Source: Pseudomonas paeninsulae (GTDB lineage Bacteria > Pseudomonadota > Gammaproteobacteria > Pseudomonadales > Pseudomonadaceae). Taken from it: a stretch of 64,000 nt of DNA. The position numbers and the translations under genes are program-made. Below, piece by piece: positions 1-8,925 of the stretch. The notes beneath the pieces are model-generated. The model saw nothing but the letters and a program-made list of their open reading frames with translations, had not been told where the DNA came from and did no database searches. Within the stretch, counting starts at the first letter, position 1; each line of letters opens with the position of its first letter. Where the stretch lies: positions 2,034,501 to 2,098,500 of the forward strand of contig NZ_CP141799.1 of the NCBI RefSeq assembly GCF_035621475.1, read 5' to 3'.

Positions 1-842
1 AACCGCTGAGCGTGGTAAGCATCATGGCCCTCGGGGTGGGGGCCGCGGTGGTAGTTGGCATCGCCCACATTACCGACCCGACCTATCCCTATGAAGGATT
101 GTTGTTGGTCTGTATGGCGGCCTACTTTCTGATTGGCTTGCGTTTCAGGGAGGCGCTGGGCTGTTCGCTGGCGGTGCTGGTGGCCTACGTCGGCGGGGAG
201 TTGTTCGCTGGCGTGCCGCTGTCGCGCTTGATCAGTAATCTGCTGTTTCTGCTGATCGGCAATGCAATGGGCGCTATCGGTTGCTACTTGCTGGAATACA
301 AATCCCGTGAACACTTTCTGATCAGTCGGCTGATGCGCCTGCTCGCCGATCACGACAGTCTGACTGGCTTGCACAACAGGCGCAGTTTCAATCGCCAGTT
401 CGAGCAACTGTGGCGCCAGGCGCAACGCGAAGGCCATTCGTTGGCCCTGTTGTTGAGCGATATCGATCATTTCAAGGCCTACAACGACCGCTATGGTCAT
501 CAGGCTGGCGACAAGGTGCTGGAGCGCATCGGCGGTTTGCTCAAGGATGCGGCGCGGCGTCCGCTGGACATGGCGGTGCGCCTGGGTGGCGAAGAGTTCG
601 CCGTGCTGCTGTACGACATCGATCAAGCCGAAGCGCTGCAGCGCGCCGAGGTCCTGCGTAAGAATCTGGAGCTGTTGGCGATCGAGCACCAGGGTTCGGC
701 TACCGCGCCCATTGTGACTATCTCCATCGGTGTGTCCTGCTTTCCGCCCACAGACAGCGGCACGCTGGCCAAGCATTATGAGCAGGCGGATCGGGCGCTC
801 TACAAGGCCAAAGCGGCTGGACGCAATCAGGTGATGAGTTGA
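1..842 (+). CDS. GGDEF diguanylate cyclase, membrane-bound, 5' end cut off by the window
   Basis: The protein should make cyclic di-GMP from two GTP at the inner membrane. The frame is open to the left edge, so the true start lies outside; the first in-window start codon is GTG at 12. Counting from there, residues 1-100 hold several hydrophobic membrane segments, and the GGDEF domain follows from about residue 110. The active-site loop GGEEF is at about 192-196. An inhibitory I-site RxxD (RPLD) sits exactly five residues before it, so product feedback is expected. The next genes (DUF2804, MarR, MFS, FimV-like) recall the P. aeruginosa segment downstream of the hsb genes, so it may be the HsbD counterpart. 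That is an inference from remembered gene order. Confidence 0.9.
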   Translation, partial: PLSVVSIMALGVGAAVVVGIAHITDPTYPYEGLLLVCMAAYFLIGLRFREALGCSLAVLVAYVGGELFAGVPLSRLISNLLFLLIGNAMGAIGCYLLEYKSREHFLISRLMRLLADHDSLTGLHNRRSFNRQFEQLWRQAQREGHSLALLLSDIDHFKAYNDRYGHQAGDKVLERIGGLLKDAARRPLDMAVRLGGEEFAVLLYDIDQAEALQRAEVLRKNLELLAIEHQGSATAPIVTISIGVSCFPPTDSGTLAKHYEQADRALYKAKAAGRNQVMS

Positions 843-955
843 GCCGCAGACTTACCGATGGCCGATTTCGTCGCTGTAGCTGACGCTTCTGGTGACTACA
901 GGGGACGCGACGGCGGTGCTAGCATCTGGGGCCATTCTTGCGCGAGCGGTTTCCG

Positions 956-1972
956 ATGGATCGACTGATTCAAGCCAATGGCCAGCCGCATTACGGCATA
1001 TTTGCGGACGCCCCCAGGCTGATCAACTACCGTGATTTCGACTTCCGCTCGGCGATGGGGCGCCGCCTAGGCGCTCTGGCCAAATGGCGGCGTTTTCACC
1101 AATTCCAGTATTTCGGTTTGCTCAGCGATGAGTTGATCGGTGGCTGTGCCCTGGCCAACCTGAGTCTGGCCGGGGTCGGCTTCGTTTACCTGTTTCATCC
1201 CGCCAGCGGGCGCATGATCGAGCGCCAATTCAAGTTGCCGCTGGGTCTGGGTACGCACTTTTCCCAGCAACCGCAGAGCGGTGTGTGCGAGTTGCGCAGC
1301 GCGGGCAATCTGCTGCGTTTCGACAACAGCGAGGCGCCACGAGAGAAACGCTTGCTGGTCGAGTTGGACGATGGCACCCGAATAGACGCCTGCTTTTCCG
1401 AGGAGCAGCCGAGCTTTCAGCCGATGTGCTTGGCTACCCAGGCTGGAGTAAATGGCTGGGTGTACGCGCAGAAGGTCGCGGGGGTGCGCTGCCGTGGCCA
1501 GGTGATCAGCAGCCTGGGTGAGTTCGACCTGACAGCGATAGACGCCTTTGCCCACCACGATTGGTCGGCCGGCTTTATGCGCCCGGAAACCCATTGGAAC
1601 TGGGCCTGTCTGTCGGGCCAGGCAGGCGGTCTGCGGGTGGGTTTGAATTTGTCCTGTGGGGTTAATGAAACCAGCTTCACGGAGAATTGTTTCTGGCTCG
1701 ATGGCAAGCTGATTAAGGTCGACACTGTGCGCTTCGCCTTTGATCGTGACCAGCCGCTGCAACCTTGGCAGATCGATTCCCACGACGGTCAGGTGCAATT
1801 GCGCTTCAAGGCCCGCGGTGTGCATCAGGAGCATATCAACCTGGGGCTGCTGGCCAGCAACTTCAAACAGATATTCGGCCAGTTCAGTGGTGTGCTGCGC
1901 CCGCCGGGCCGCCCGGCGCTGACGATCGACAATCTCTGGGGCTTTGTCGAAGATCAGTACGTGAAATGGTGA
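956..1972 (+). CDS. DUF2804 domain-containing protein
   Basis: A 338-residue cytosolic-looking protein with no signal peptide or membrane segment. Its length and conserved stretches (N-terminal GIFADAPRLINYRDFD, central FAHHDWSAGFMRPETHWNWA) fit the DUF2804 family, whose biochemical role is unknown. ATG 956 is preferred over an in-frame TTG at 938 because neither has a clear ribosome site and the family start matches the ATG. It lies 114 bases after the diguanylate cyclase on the same strand and before the MarR operator region, so it probably ends that transcription unit. No function is claimed. Confidence 0.8.
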   Translation: MDRLIQANGQPHYGIFADAPRLINYRDFDFRSAMGRRLGALAKWRRFHQFQYFGLLSDELIGGCALANLSLAGVGFVYLFHPASGRMIERQFKLPLGLGTHFSQQPQSGVCELRSAGNLLRFDNSEAPREKRLLVELDDGTRIDACFSEEQPSFQPMCLATQAGVNGWVYAQKVAGVRCRGQVISSLGEFDLTAIDAFAHHDWSAGFMRPETHWNWACLSGQAGGLRVGLNLSCGVNETSFTENCFWLDGKLIKVDTVRFAFDRDQPLQPWQIDSHDGQVQLRFKARGVHQEHINLGLLASNFKQIFGQFSGVLRPPGRPALTIDNLWGFVEDQYVKW

Positions 1973-2034
1973 CAGCCTGATTCATCAATGCGACTTGGGC
2001 TTAAACGAACCTTGATCTCGGGCTTGTGGTTATG

Positions 2035-2056
2035 GTTAGCTAACTAATAATTAGTT
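2035..2056. promoter_or_regulatory. Candidate MarR operator: two adjoining palindromes
   Basis: A perfect 10-base palindrome GTTAGCTAAC (2035-2044) overlaps a 15-base inverted repeat with 7-base arms, AACTAATAATTAGTT (2042-2056). Both are AT-rich in a GC-rich genome and end 24 bases before the marR start. MarR/SlyA repressors usually bind such palindromes in their own promoter, so autoregulation of the marR-exporter pair is inferred. Confidence 0.6.
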
Positions 2057-2080
2057 TTTTGATAAAAGAGCCGTTTAACC

Positions 2081-2521
2081 ATGCCACAGCCGCAGTTGGA
2101 TCCACACCGTTTCGCCATGCAATTGGCCCAGTTATCCCGCTCCTGGCGCGCCGAACTCGATCGTCGCCTAGTCGGGCTTGGTCTGTCACAGGCACGCTGG
2201 TTGGTGCTCCTGCACCTGTCTCGTTTCGAAGAACTGCCCACCCAGCGTGAGCTGGCGCAAAGCGTCGGGGTCGAAGGACCAACCCTGGCCCGCCTGCTCG
2301 ATAGCCTGGAAGCCCAAGGCCTGGTTACCCGGCAGGCGGTACCGGAAGATCGCCGCGCCAAGAAAATCTCCCTGAGCCCGCCAGCGCAACCGTTGATCGA
2401 AAAGATCGAGGCAATCTCCACCCAGCTACGCAAAGAGCTCTTCGCTGGGATCGACGAAGAAGAACTGCGCCATTGCCAGCAGGTGCATGCACGGATTCTG
2501 GGTAACCTGGAAAAACGCTGA
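2081..2521 (+). CDS. MarR/SlyA-family transcriptional regulator
   Basis: A 146-residue winged-helix regulator. The recognition region (ELAQSVGVEGPTLARLLDSLEAQGLV, about residues 53-78) and the wing with DRRAKKISLS are typical of the SlyA branch, which senses small phenolic or toxic ligands. Its stop codon overlaps the start of the downstream exporter (TGATG at 2519-2523), so the two are translationally coupled. The palindromes at 2035-2056 are the likely operator. By family analogy it represses the exporter until a ligand binds; the ligand is not predictable from sequence. Confidence 0.88.
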   Translation: MPQPQLDPHRFAMQLAQLSRSWRAELDRRLVGLGLSQARWLVLLHLSRFEELPTQRELAQSVGVEGPTLARLLDSLEAQGLVTRQAVPEDRRAKKISLSPPAQPLIEKIEAISTQLRKELFAGIDEEELRHCQQVHARILGNLEKR

Positions 2522-3924
2522 TGGGGCAGGACCTACCGGACCTGCAGGCGCGTTTTGGCGCGCGCTATCCGCGCTGGTTGCTGGGCATCTTGATGATCGG
2601 CAGCATGGCCATGGTCCTGGCCTCGACCAGTATCAATGTGGCCCTGCCAGCGATCATGCTGGAATTTTCGATTGGCCGGCCCCAGGCGCAATGGCTGTCC
2701 ACTGGCTTTCTTGCGGCTATGACCGCCGGTCTGTTATTGGCTGCTTGGACACATTCACGTTTTGGCGCCAGGCGCACTGCGCAGTTCGGTCTGTTGCTGT
2801 TCATCCTTAGTTCATTGCTGGCACTGGTCGTACAAGAGGCCTGGCAGTTGATTGCTCTGCGCATCGTCCAGGGTCTGTGTGCGGGAATCGTCCAGCCATT
2901 GGCTATGGTGCTGATCTTTCGCGTATTCGTTGGTGGCGGCCGCGGCATGGCCTTGGGTTTCTATGGCCTGGGGGTGATGGTCGCGCCGACATTGGGGCCG
3001 ACCATCGGCGGCTATCTGGTCGATCACTTCGGCTGGGGCGCCGTATTTTGGTTGCCATTGCCTATGTGCGGCCTGGCAATGCTGGGCGGGCAGTGGTTGT
3101 TGCCCAGCCAGCGGGAAAAATCTACGCCGTTACTGGATGTGTGGGCTTTTGTTTTGTTGTGCGTGGGATTGTTTGCCTTGCTCGGTGCCCTCGCCGAGGC
3201 TCAGCGCTTTGCCTGGCAGGCGCCGCGGGTATGGCTGCCCGGTCTTCTGGGTACGCTGGCATTTATCGGCTTTTTCACCCGGAGTTGGCGTAGCGCCAAG
3301 CCACTGTTGCCGTTGCGTTTGTGGCGCCATGCCGGCTTTCGCAATGCCAGTTGGGTGGCCCTGACGTTGGGCATGGGTCTGTATGGCTCGACCTACCTGA
3401 TACCGTTGTACCTGCAAACAGTCGAGGGCTACAGCGCCGGACGCGCCGGTTTGCTGTTGTTGCCTGCGGGGGTACTGATGGGCGCCGCTTCCTTTGTCGG
3501 TGGCTGGTTGAGCGATAGGCAGTCGGCGGCCTTGCTGCTGGTCAGCGGGTTGCTGATTTTCGCCTTGTCTGCCGCAGGTTTTGGTTGGCTCGAACAAGGC
3601 GCCTCGTTCGCCGTGCTGTGCTTCTGGGCCTGTGTCGGGCGGGTCGGGCTCGGGCTACTGTTGCCGGCGCTGAGCACCGGCTCGCTGGACATCCTCAGCG
3701 CACAGGAACTGGCTCTGGGCGCGGGTGCGATTACCTTCGTTCGTCAGTTGGGTGGGGCGTTCGGCGTCAATCTATTGACCTTCTTTCTCGAGTGGCGCCA
3801 TGGCCGTGAAGGGGGCGATCTGGCTGCCGAGGCCGTGGCGTTCCAGCAGAGTTTCTGGCTGATGGCGGCGGTCTTCGCTCTGACTGTGCTGGCGGCTTGG
3901 CGCGTGCGCTCGACAAGGCACTGA
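2521..3924 (+). CDS. MFS drug:H+ antiporter, DHA2 (EmrB/QacA) type
   Basis: A 467-residue integral membrane protein with about 14 hydrophobic segments, the length and topology of the DHA2 group. The N-terminal part has the signatures SINVALPAIMLEFSIGRPQAQW and LGPTIGGYLVDHFGW (motif C-like). It should export hydrophobic or cationic compounds using the proton gradient. There is no adjacent membrane-fusion (EmrA) gene, so it may act alone or with a distant partner. Start and stop overlap with the MarR gene shows they form one operon, and regulation by that MarR protein is the natural inference. Confidence 0.88.
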   Translation: MGQDLPDLQARFGARYPRWLLGILMIGSMAMVLASTSINVALPAIMLEFSIGRPQAQWLSTGFLAAMTAGLLLAAWTHSRFGARRTAQFGLLLFILSSLLALVVQEAWQLIALRIVQGLCAGIVQPLAMVLIFRVFVGGGRGMALGFYGLGVMVAPTLGPTIGGYLVDHFGWGAVFWLPLPMCGLAMLGGQWLLPSQREKSTPLLDVWAFVLLCVGLFALLGALAEAQRFAWQAPRVWLPGLLGTLAFIGFFTRSWRSAKPLLPLRLWRHAGFRNASWVALTLGMGLYGSTYLIPLYLQTVEGYSAGRAGLLLLPAGVLMGAASFVGGWLSDRQSAALLLVSGLLIFALSAAGFGWLEQGASFAVLCFWACVGRVGLGLLLPALSTGSLDILSAQELALGAGAITFVRQLGGAFGVNLLTFFLEWRHGREGGDLAAEAVAFQQSFWLMAAVFALTVLAAWRVRSTRH

Positions 3925-3970
3925 TTGCTGTAGGCAGTCAGCATACGGGGGGTAAATTGGGGTCATTTTA

Positions 3971-4001
3971 TTGACTGCTTTCCGTTGCTTTTGCGTATGA
4001 T
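3971..4001 (+). promoter_or_regulatory. Weak sigma-70-like promoter in the gap before the fimV-like gene
   Basis: TTGACT (3971-3976) and TATGAT (3996-4001) have good hexamer matches but a 19-base spacer, longer than ideal. This is the best promoter candidate in the 296-base gap between the exporter and the fimV-like gene; nothing else is recognised there. Confidence 0.3.
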
Positions 4002-4220
4002 GGCTACCTGCCTTATTGCTCGGTGTGCACTAACAAGCCGTCTGTTTAAGCGTGCAGGCTGGTAAATTATGACCATACTCACTCATTAGCCGGGTTCGAC
4101 ATGGACTGTTGCCCCGACGTACGAATTTGCTGCACCCACTGTTTTCACCACTGACGGATACGCACGCCAAGGCGTGGAGTGGTGTAACGACTCGGGAGCG
4201 GAGTCAGCGGGAGAGTTCAT

Positions 4221-6272
4221 ATGTCTCGAGTCCGGCAATTGCTGTTCGGCCTTGCTTCAACCTCGGCATTCTATTCCGGGGTAGTTCCGGCTTTGGGGCT
4301 GGGCGAAATCACCCTGCATTCAGCTTTGAATCAGCCGTTAGAGGCTGAAATCGAATTATTGGAAGTTGCCGATCTGGCCAGTAGTGATCTGTTGGTACGG
4401 CTTGCATCTGCCGATGTATTCAACCGCTCTGGTGTCGATCGTTTGTTCTTTCTCAACGATCTGCGTTTCACACCCTTGTTGCGCGGCGGCAGCAGTGTGA
4501 TTCGTGTGGTGTCGAGCCAGCCAGTGCGTGAGCCCTACTTGAACTTCATTGTCGAAGTGGCGCGGCCCAATGGCGCGCTGCTGCGTGAATACACCTTACT
4601 ACTCGATCCGCCTAGCTCATCGGCCTACCGGACCGTCGCTGCCTTGCCAGAGGTGCGGGCAGCGTCCGTGCGTCCTGCGGTTGCGGCATCACCAGTAACT
4701 GCTGCTGCGCCTCGGGTCATGCCGGCAGCCGAAGCAGGTGCGCATTATCAAGTCGTCAGTGGCGACAGCCTGTGGAAGATCGCCGCAGGCTTGCGCGCTG
4801 CCGGTAGCCAGGCCTCGCAGCAAGCGTTGATGCGCGATATCCATGCGCTCAACCCGCAGGCATTCAGTCGTGGTGATATCAACCGCCTGCAGGCTGGAGC
4901 CGACTTGCTGCTGCCGGATACAGCCCAGGCGGGCAATACGCCGATCGCCAGCGCAGAACCCTTGGCGCCTGGCGAACCGCCAGTCGACCCGCAGGTTGAA
5001 CAGATGGCACAAATGCAACAGCGCCTGGATCAGGAGTTGCTCAGCCAGGCTGAGGAGAATCTCAAGCTGCAACAGAGCATCACCGATCTGCAGGCGCAGT
5101 TGCAGCAGCTGCAGGTACAGGTGGGCGACAAGGACCAGCAGTTGGCTGAATTGCAAAACCAGCTGGTGGAACGTCCTGCACTTGCACAATCGTCTCCGCT
5201 ACCTGTAGTGGCGGAGTCCTCGCGGGTTGAATTGAGCGAGTCAGTCGAGACGCCGAGTCGCAATTGGTTAAGTGCCGCTGTGGCTGCGCTGGCCCTGCTG
5301 CTGGTTGGCCTGCTCGGGTTGTTCTGGCGTAATCGGCGCTCGTTGACACCGCTAAATCAACAGGTTCAGCCAATACCAGAGCCTGTGATGAAGGCGCCAG
5401 AAGCAGTTGCGCCGCTGCTGCACAGCGCGGCACCTGCGACTCGTGTCAGCCCAACGGTTGCTTCAGCGACGCCCCCTGACGCATTGGAAGGCGCAAACAT
5501 CTACATTGCCTATGGCCGCTTCAGTGAGGCGGCGGTGATCCTCGGCAAGGCGCTGGATGTTCAGCCAGAGCGCAGCGATATTCGTTTCCGTCTGCTGGAA
5601 GTGTTGGCTCAGCAGGGCAATGCCCAGGCCTTCGCCGAAGAGGAAGCGAAGTTGCGCAGTGCCGGTTTCACGGCAGCGCGGATTGATCAGCTCAAGGCGC
5701 GTCACCCCGGTTTGCTTGAGGTCCCTGTGACGGCAGGCACTCTGGAGGATGCCACGCTGGTGCTGGACGAGGCACAGTTGCAAACGCCGGTGCAAGCGGG
5801 GGGAACGCTGGAGACTGATTTCCAGCTCAATCTGGATGACTTGGCGCTGGATGCGGATTGGGATCTGGTGAGTCCCTTTCCAACCAGCATGCATAAAAAG
5901 AATGGCCTCTCGACGTCAGATGCTTCCGAGCTTGGCGATCTGTCGGAGACTTTTGAGTCGGCTGGACATCGCGATGCACGCAGTCCTTTCGTCCAGACGA
6001 TGCTGGTCGAAGAAACATCGGCGGAAGACTGGTTGCAGGAAGATCTGAGCGAAGGTTTCCTTGATCAATCCCTTGCCGATGGCAGCAACCTGTTGCACGA
6101 CCTCGATCAGTTGGCTGGGAATCACGGTAATCTGACCAAACTCAACCAGGCACTGGCTTACATCGACCAAGGCAGTCTGGAAAGCGCGTGTAACATTCTC
6201 AATGAAGTCATCAACGATGGGGATGACGAGCAAAAACAGGAAGCCCGCGAGTTGCTGGCGAAAATTGCCTGA
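4221..6272 (+). CDS. FimV-family protein (short paralogue)
   Basis: A 683-residue inner-membrane protein of the FimV/TspA type, which organises polar machinery and type IV pili. In order: signal sequence (1-27), FimV N-terminal domain starting LGEITLHSALNQPLEAEI (28-130), LysM peptidoglycan-binding domain with HYQVVSGDSLWKIA (about 175-232), a Gln-rich coiled coil (about 260-315), one transmembrane helix (about 350-372), a TPR-like segment starting ANIYIAYGRFSEAA, an acidic linker, and the conserved FimV C-terminal motif LNQALAYIDQGSLESACNIL. P. aeruginosa FimV is over 900 residues and has a longer acidic region, so this is probably the second, shorter family member. A good ribosome site (GGGAGAG) precedes ATG 4221. 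Confidence 0.88.
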   Translation: MSRVRQLLFGLASTSAFYSGVVPALGLGEITLHSALNQPLEAEIELLEVADLASSDLLVRLASADVFNRSGVDRLFFLNDLRFTPLLRGGSSVIRVVSSQPVREPYLNFIVEVARPNGALLREYTLLLDPPSSSAYRTVAALPEVRAASVRPAVAASPVTAAAPRVMPAAEAGAHYQVVSGDSLWKIAAGLRAAGSQASQQALMRDIHALNPQAFSRGDINRLQAGADLLLPDTAQAGNTPIASAEPLAPGEPPVDPQVEQMAQMQQRLDQELLSQAEENLKLQQSITDLQAQLQQLQVQVGDKDQQLAELQNQLVERPALAQSSPLPVVAESSRVELSESVETPSRNWLSAAVAALALLLVGLLGLFWRNRRSLTPLNQQVQPIPEPVMKAPEAVAPLLHSAAPATRVSPTVASATPPDALEGANIYIAYGRFSEAAVILGKALDVQPERSDIRFRLLEVLAQQGNAQAFAEEEAKLRSAGFTAARIDQLKARHPGLLEVPVTAGTLEDATLVLDEAQLQTPVQAGGTLETDFQLNLDDLALDADWDLVSPFPTSMHKKNGLSTSDASELGDLSETFESAGHRDARSPFVQTMLVEETSAEDWLQEDLSEGFLDQSLADGSNLLHDLDQLAGNHGNLTKLNQALAYIDQGSLESACNILNEVINDGDDEQKQEARELLAKIA

Positions 6273-6514
6273 AGGCATGGTGCAAGCCAGTCACGAGTGG
6301 CCTGATCGGTTGGTTGGTTAACTCAAGTTCGCCGCCTTGAGTCTTATTTGTGGAAGGCCCGACCACGGTGTGTCCTGCACCGCGACAGCGCAATCTGGCA
6401 GCCCTGAGGGCTGTATTTGCCGCGGGTCGCGGCCTCCTGCAAGGTTCTGGATAGGCTGAGTCCATGGGCGAACGGATTAATCGATCAGTCCACTAGCTGA
6501 CCGAAGCTTCATCT

Positions 6515-6553
6515 AAAAGGCTCGCTTACCGACACAAGGTAAACGGGCCTTTT
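6515..6553 (+). terminator. Hairpin terminator in the gap after the fimV-like gene
   Basis: A 16-base stem (6515-6530 with 6538-6553, two G-T pairs, loop GACACAA) has an A-run before and a T-run after, so it could stop transcription from either side. It lies 240 bases after the fimV-like stop. The rest of the 342-base gap (6273-6614) shows only minor hairpins and no gene. Confidence 0.6.
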
Positions 6554-6614
6554 ACGTTGCACTCTCGAGTTTCGGACGGGGTTATCATGATTTTTTGCGT
6601 AGGCAGAGTGGTTT

Positions 6615-6908
6615 ATGTCCAGCGACAAAGTTGAAGTGACTATCACCTATTGCAGTCAGTGCCAGTGGCTGTTGCGCGCGGCCTGGCTGGCCCAGGAACT
6701 GCTGTCGACCTTCGCCGATGATCTTGGCAAGGTCAGCCTGCAGCCTGGCAGCGGTGGGGTGTTTCGCGTCACCTGTGACGGCGTGCAGATATGGGAACGC
6801 AAGGCCGACGGTGGTTTTCCCGAAGCCAAGGTGCTCAAGCAGCGCTTGCGCGACTTGATCGATCCGGCGCGGGATCTTGGCCACAATGATCGTTCAGTCG
6901 ACACCTGA
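6615..6908 (+). CDS. SelT/SelW/SelH (Rdx) family thioredoxin-fold protein
   Basis: A 97-residue protein with the Rdx pattern: an N-terminal beta strand, then YCSQCQW with a CxxC redox pair (residues 13-18), then helices and the GGVFRV and GGFPEAKVLK segments. Bacterial members carry Cys where eukaryotic selenoprotein W has selenocysteine, and they are thought to act in thiol redox. No enzymatic substrate is known. It is cytosolic and stands alone between a terminator hairpin and a repeat-containing gap. Confidence 0.85.
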   Translation: MSSDKVEVTITYCSQCQWLLRAAWLAQELLSTFADDLGKVSLQPGSGGVFRVTCDGVQIWERKADGGFPEAKVLKQRLRDLIDPARDLGHNDRSVDT

Positions 6909-6942
6909 CCGTTCGTACGGCAGCGCTTTGCTGGATTGATTG

Positions 6943-6978
6943 GCATTCTGGCAATCCTGGCAATCCTGGCAATCCTGG
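6943..6978. repeat. Short tandem repeat, 9-base unit CAATCCTGG
   Basis: Three perfect copies of CAATCCTGG lie head to tail at 6952-6960, 6961-6969 and 6970-6978, preceded by a degenerate copy (CATTCTGG). They are in the non-coding gap between the Rdx gene and the CynX-type exporter. Such arrays can change copy number by slippage; no function is implied. Confidence 0.9.
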
Positions 6979-7198
6979 TAACTCAATACACTCAGCCACG
7001 CTGGGCCGTGACAAATACGCGAGCCTCATTTGGCTGATCGTTCGGTCAGCTTTTATGTTTTTGGCCTTGTTCTCAAGCTGCCTCGGCGCTAGGGTTGCCA
7101 GCCCTGTAGGCTAGTTGCGACGATGTTGGAATTTTAGTGAAAGCCACGCATGAAACCTCTTTTCAATTGTATTTTCGACCGCTGCGGACCGACGCAAA

Positions 7199-8362
7199 TT
7201 GAACGCGCCGTCTAGAGCCCTGCTATTGCTGGCACTGGTGGTCGCGGCGATCAATCTGCGCCCCGGTATCACCTCTCTGGCGCCGCTTATCGAGCGGATT
7301 GCCGATGAGTTGGCGTTGAGCCGGAGCCTGATCAGCCTGACCACGGCATTGCCGGTACTGTGCATGGGATTGCTGGCACCTTTTGCACCGCGTCTGGCTC
7401 TGCGTCTAGGGCTGGAACGCACCATCGCCTTGTGCATGGGGGTGATCACCGCCGCCTTGCTGATGCGCCTGGCTGGCCAGTCCAGTGTTGTGCTGATTGC
7501 CAGTGCGGTGCTGCTCGGTGCCGCCATTGCGATTGCCGGGCCATTGCTGTCGGGGTTTATCAAGCGCCACTTCGTTGGGCAGATGGGCACCGTGGTCGGC
7601 TGGTATTCCCTGAGCATGGCTGTAGGCGGCGCGGCTGGTGCCGTGCTGACGGCGCCGGCCACGCAACTGTTCGGCGACAGTTGGCCGCAGGGGCTGGCGG
7701 TCTGGGCCTTGCCTGCGATGTTGGGGCTGCTGTTATGGCTGTGCCTGCCCAATCGGGCGGAGTCTGCGGAAGCCGCCGAAGCCGACAGCGGTTTGCCCTG
7801 GAATCAACCGCGGGCCTGGTTGATCAGCTGCTTTTTCGCGATTCAGGCCGGGCTGTTCTATGCCCTGGCAACCTGGGCGGTGGCGCGTTACCACGAGGCA
7901 GGCTTGACCCTGCCGCACAGCAATGCGCTGTTCAGTATTTCGATGCTGATGGGCATGCCCAGTGCCTTCCTGTTGCCCTGGCTGGCCCAGCGTTTCGGCA
8001 ATCGTTATGCCTTGTTGGTCGCCTGTGGCGTGGTCTCGTCTGTCAGCTTGGCGATGATCACCTTCGTGCCGACTTTCGCGCCGGAATTCTGGGCGGTCAG
8101 CATCGGCTTCGGTCTCGGCGGCTCATTTGCTTTGTCCCTGGTGCTGCCGTTGTACGAGGCGGGCTCGCCGCTGGCGGTCAGTCGCTGGACTGCGATGATG
8201 CTCTGCATGGGCTACAGCATCGCGTGTCTGACGCCGGTTCTGACTGGTCTGGCGCGCGATCTTGCCGGTCACTATCAATTGCCGTTCATGGTGCTGACCA
8301 GCCTGGCGCTGTTGATGACGGCGCTGGCCTGGGTCATGCGTCGCGGCCCGCGTCTTTCCTGA
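7199..8362 (+). CDS. CynX/NimT-family MFS transporter
   Basis: A 387-residue protein with 12 predicted membrane helices and the family N-terminus ALVVAAINLRPGITSLAPLIERI, typical of CynX (cyanate) and NimT/YeaN (2-nitroimidazole) exporters. No cyanase or regulator lies beside it, so the substrate is unknown. The start is taken as TTG 7199, since it is the only start codon before the conserved first helix. A separate short reading frame (ATG 7150, 21 codons, stop 7213-7215) overlaps this start and might be a leader peptide. Confidence 0.8.
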   Translation: MNAPSRALLLLALVVAAINLRPGITSLAPLIERIADELALSRSLISLTTALPVLCMGLLAPFAPRLALRLGLERTIALCMGVITAALLMRLAGQSSVVLIASAVLLGAAIAIAGPLLSGFIKRHFVGQMGTVVGWYSLSMAVGGAAGAVLTAPATQLFGDSWPQGLAVWALPAMLGLLLWLCLPNRAESAEAAEADSGLPWNQPRAWLISCFFAIQAGLFYALATWAVARYHEAGLTLPHSNALFSISMLMGMPSAFLLPWLAQRFGNRYALLVACGVVSSVSLAMITFVPTFAPEFWAVSIGFGLGGSFALSLVLPLYEAGSPLAVSRWTAMMLCMGYSIACLTPVLTGLARDLAGHYQLPFMVLTSLALLMTALAWVMRRGPRLS

Positions 8363-8469
8363 CCCGGCGAGTGTGAGTCGGCCGGCAAAATGACAAAATT
8401 CCCCAGCAGTTCCTTTCTCGGCAATCGGCGCTGTGTTAGAAGGCAGCCTTGATTTTCTGGAGTGCCCGT

Positions 8470-8898
8470 GTGGAGTCTGAATCCATCGTTTATGGCTGCA
8501 TTCGCGACTGGCCGTCCGATAGTCCGGCACAGAGCCGTCTGCGCCGTGAGATCAACCACCAGGTGCTGGGTGAGTTGCCGGCTGATGAGGCCTGGCCATT
8601 TCTCGGGCGCGAGATGTTTGCCTTCTGCCAGCAGCCCGAAGAAGGCCTGTACCAGACGCAGGTGATTCACTTCGGCGCCAGTTACCGCGCGGTCGAGTAC
8701 GAGTGGAGTCTGTGGGTCGAGCGGTTCGAGACACTGCTCAAACGCCTGTATTGGGCCAGCGCCGTGGTGCATCTGGAAACCGAACTGAGCGGCACTCATA
8801 CTTTCCGCTGGGAGTCGGACAACGCGGGTCACAGCCCTCAGGAAGGCGAGTTACGGGTGCGCTGCGCCTGGGAGCGCGAAGGCGGCTTGCGCGGCTGA
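8470..8898 (+). CDS. Conserved hypothetical protein
   Basis: A 142-residue acidic soluble protein without signal peptide, membrane helix or recognised domain. GTG 8470 is chosen over an upstream TTG (8449) because a GGAG ribosome site at 8458-8461 is correctly spaced for it. The protein is Trp-rich (DWP, AWPF, YEWSLWVERF, RWESD). It stands alone, convergent with dacB, whose stop lies 28 bases beyond. No function can be proposed. Confidence 0.7.
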   Translation: MESESIVYGCIRDWPSDSPAQSRLRREINHQVLGELPADEAWPFLGREMFAFCQQPEEGLYQTQVIHFGASYRAVEYEWSLWVERFETLLKRLYWASAVVHLETELSGTHTFRWESDNAGHSPQEGELRVRCAWEREGGLRG

Positions 8899-8925
8899 AT
8901 GCCGGGTTGCCGCCTACCTATGCGT

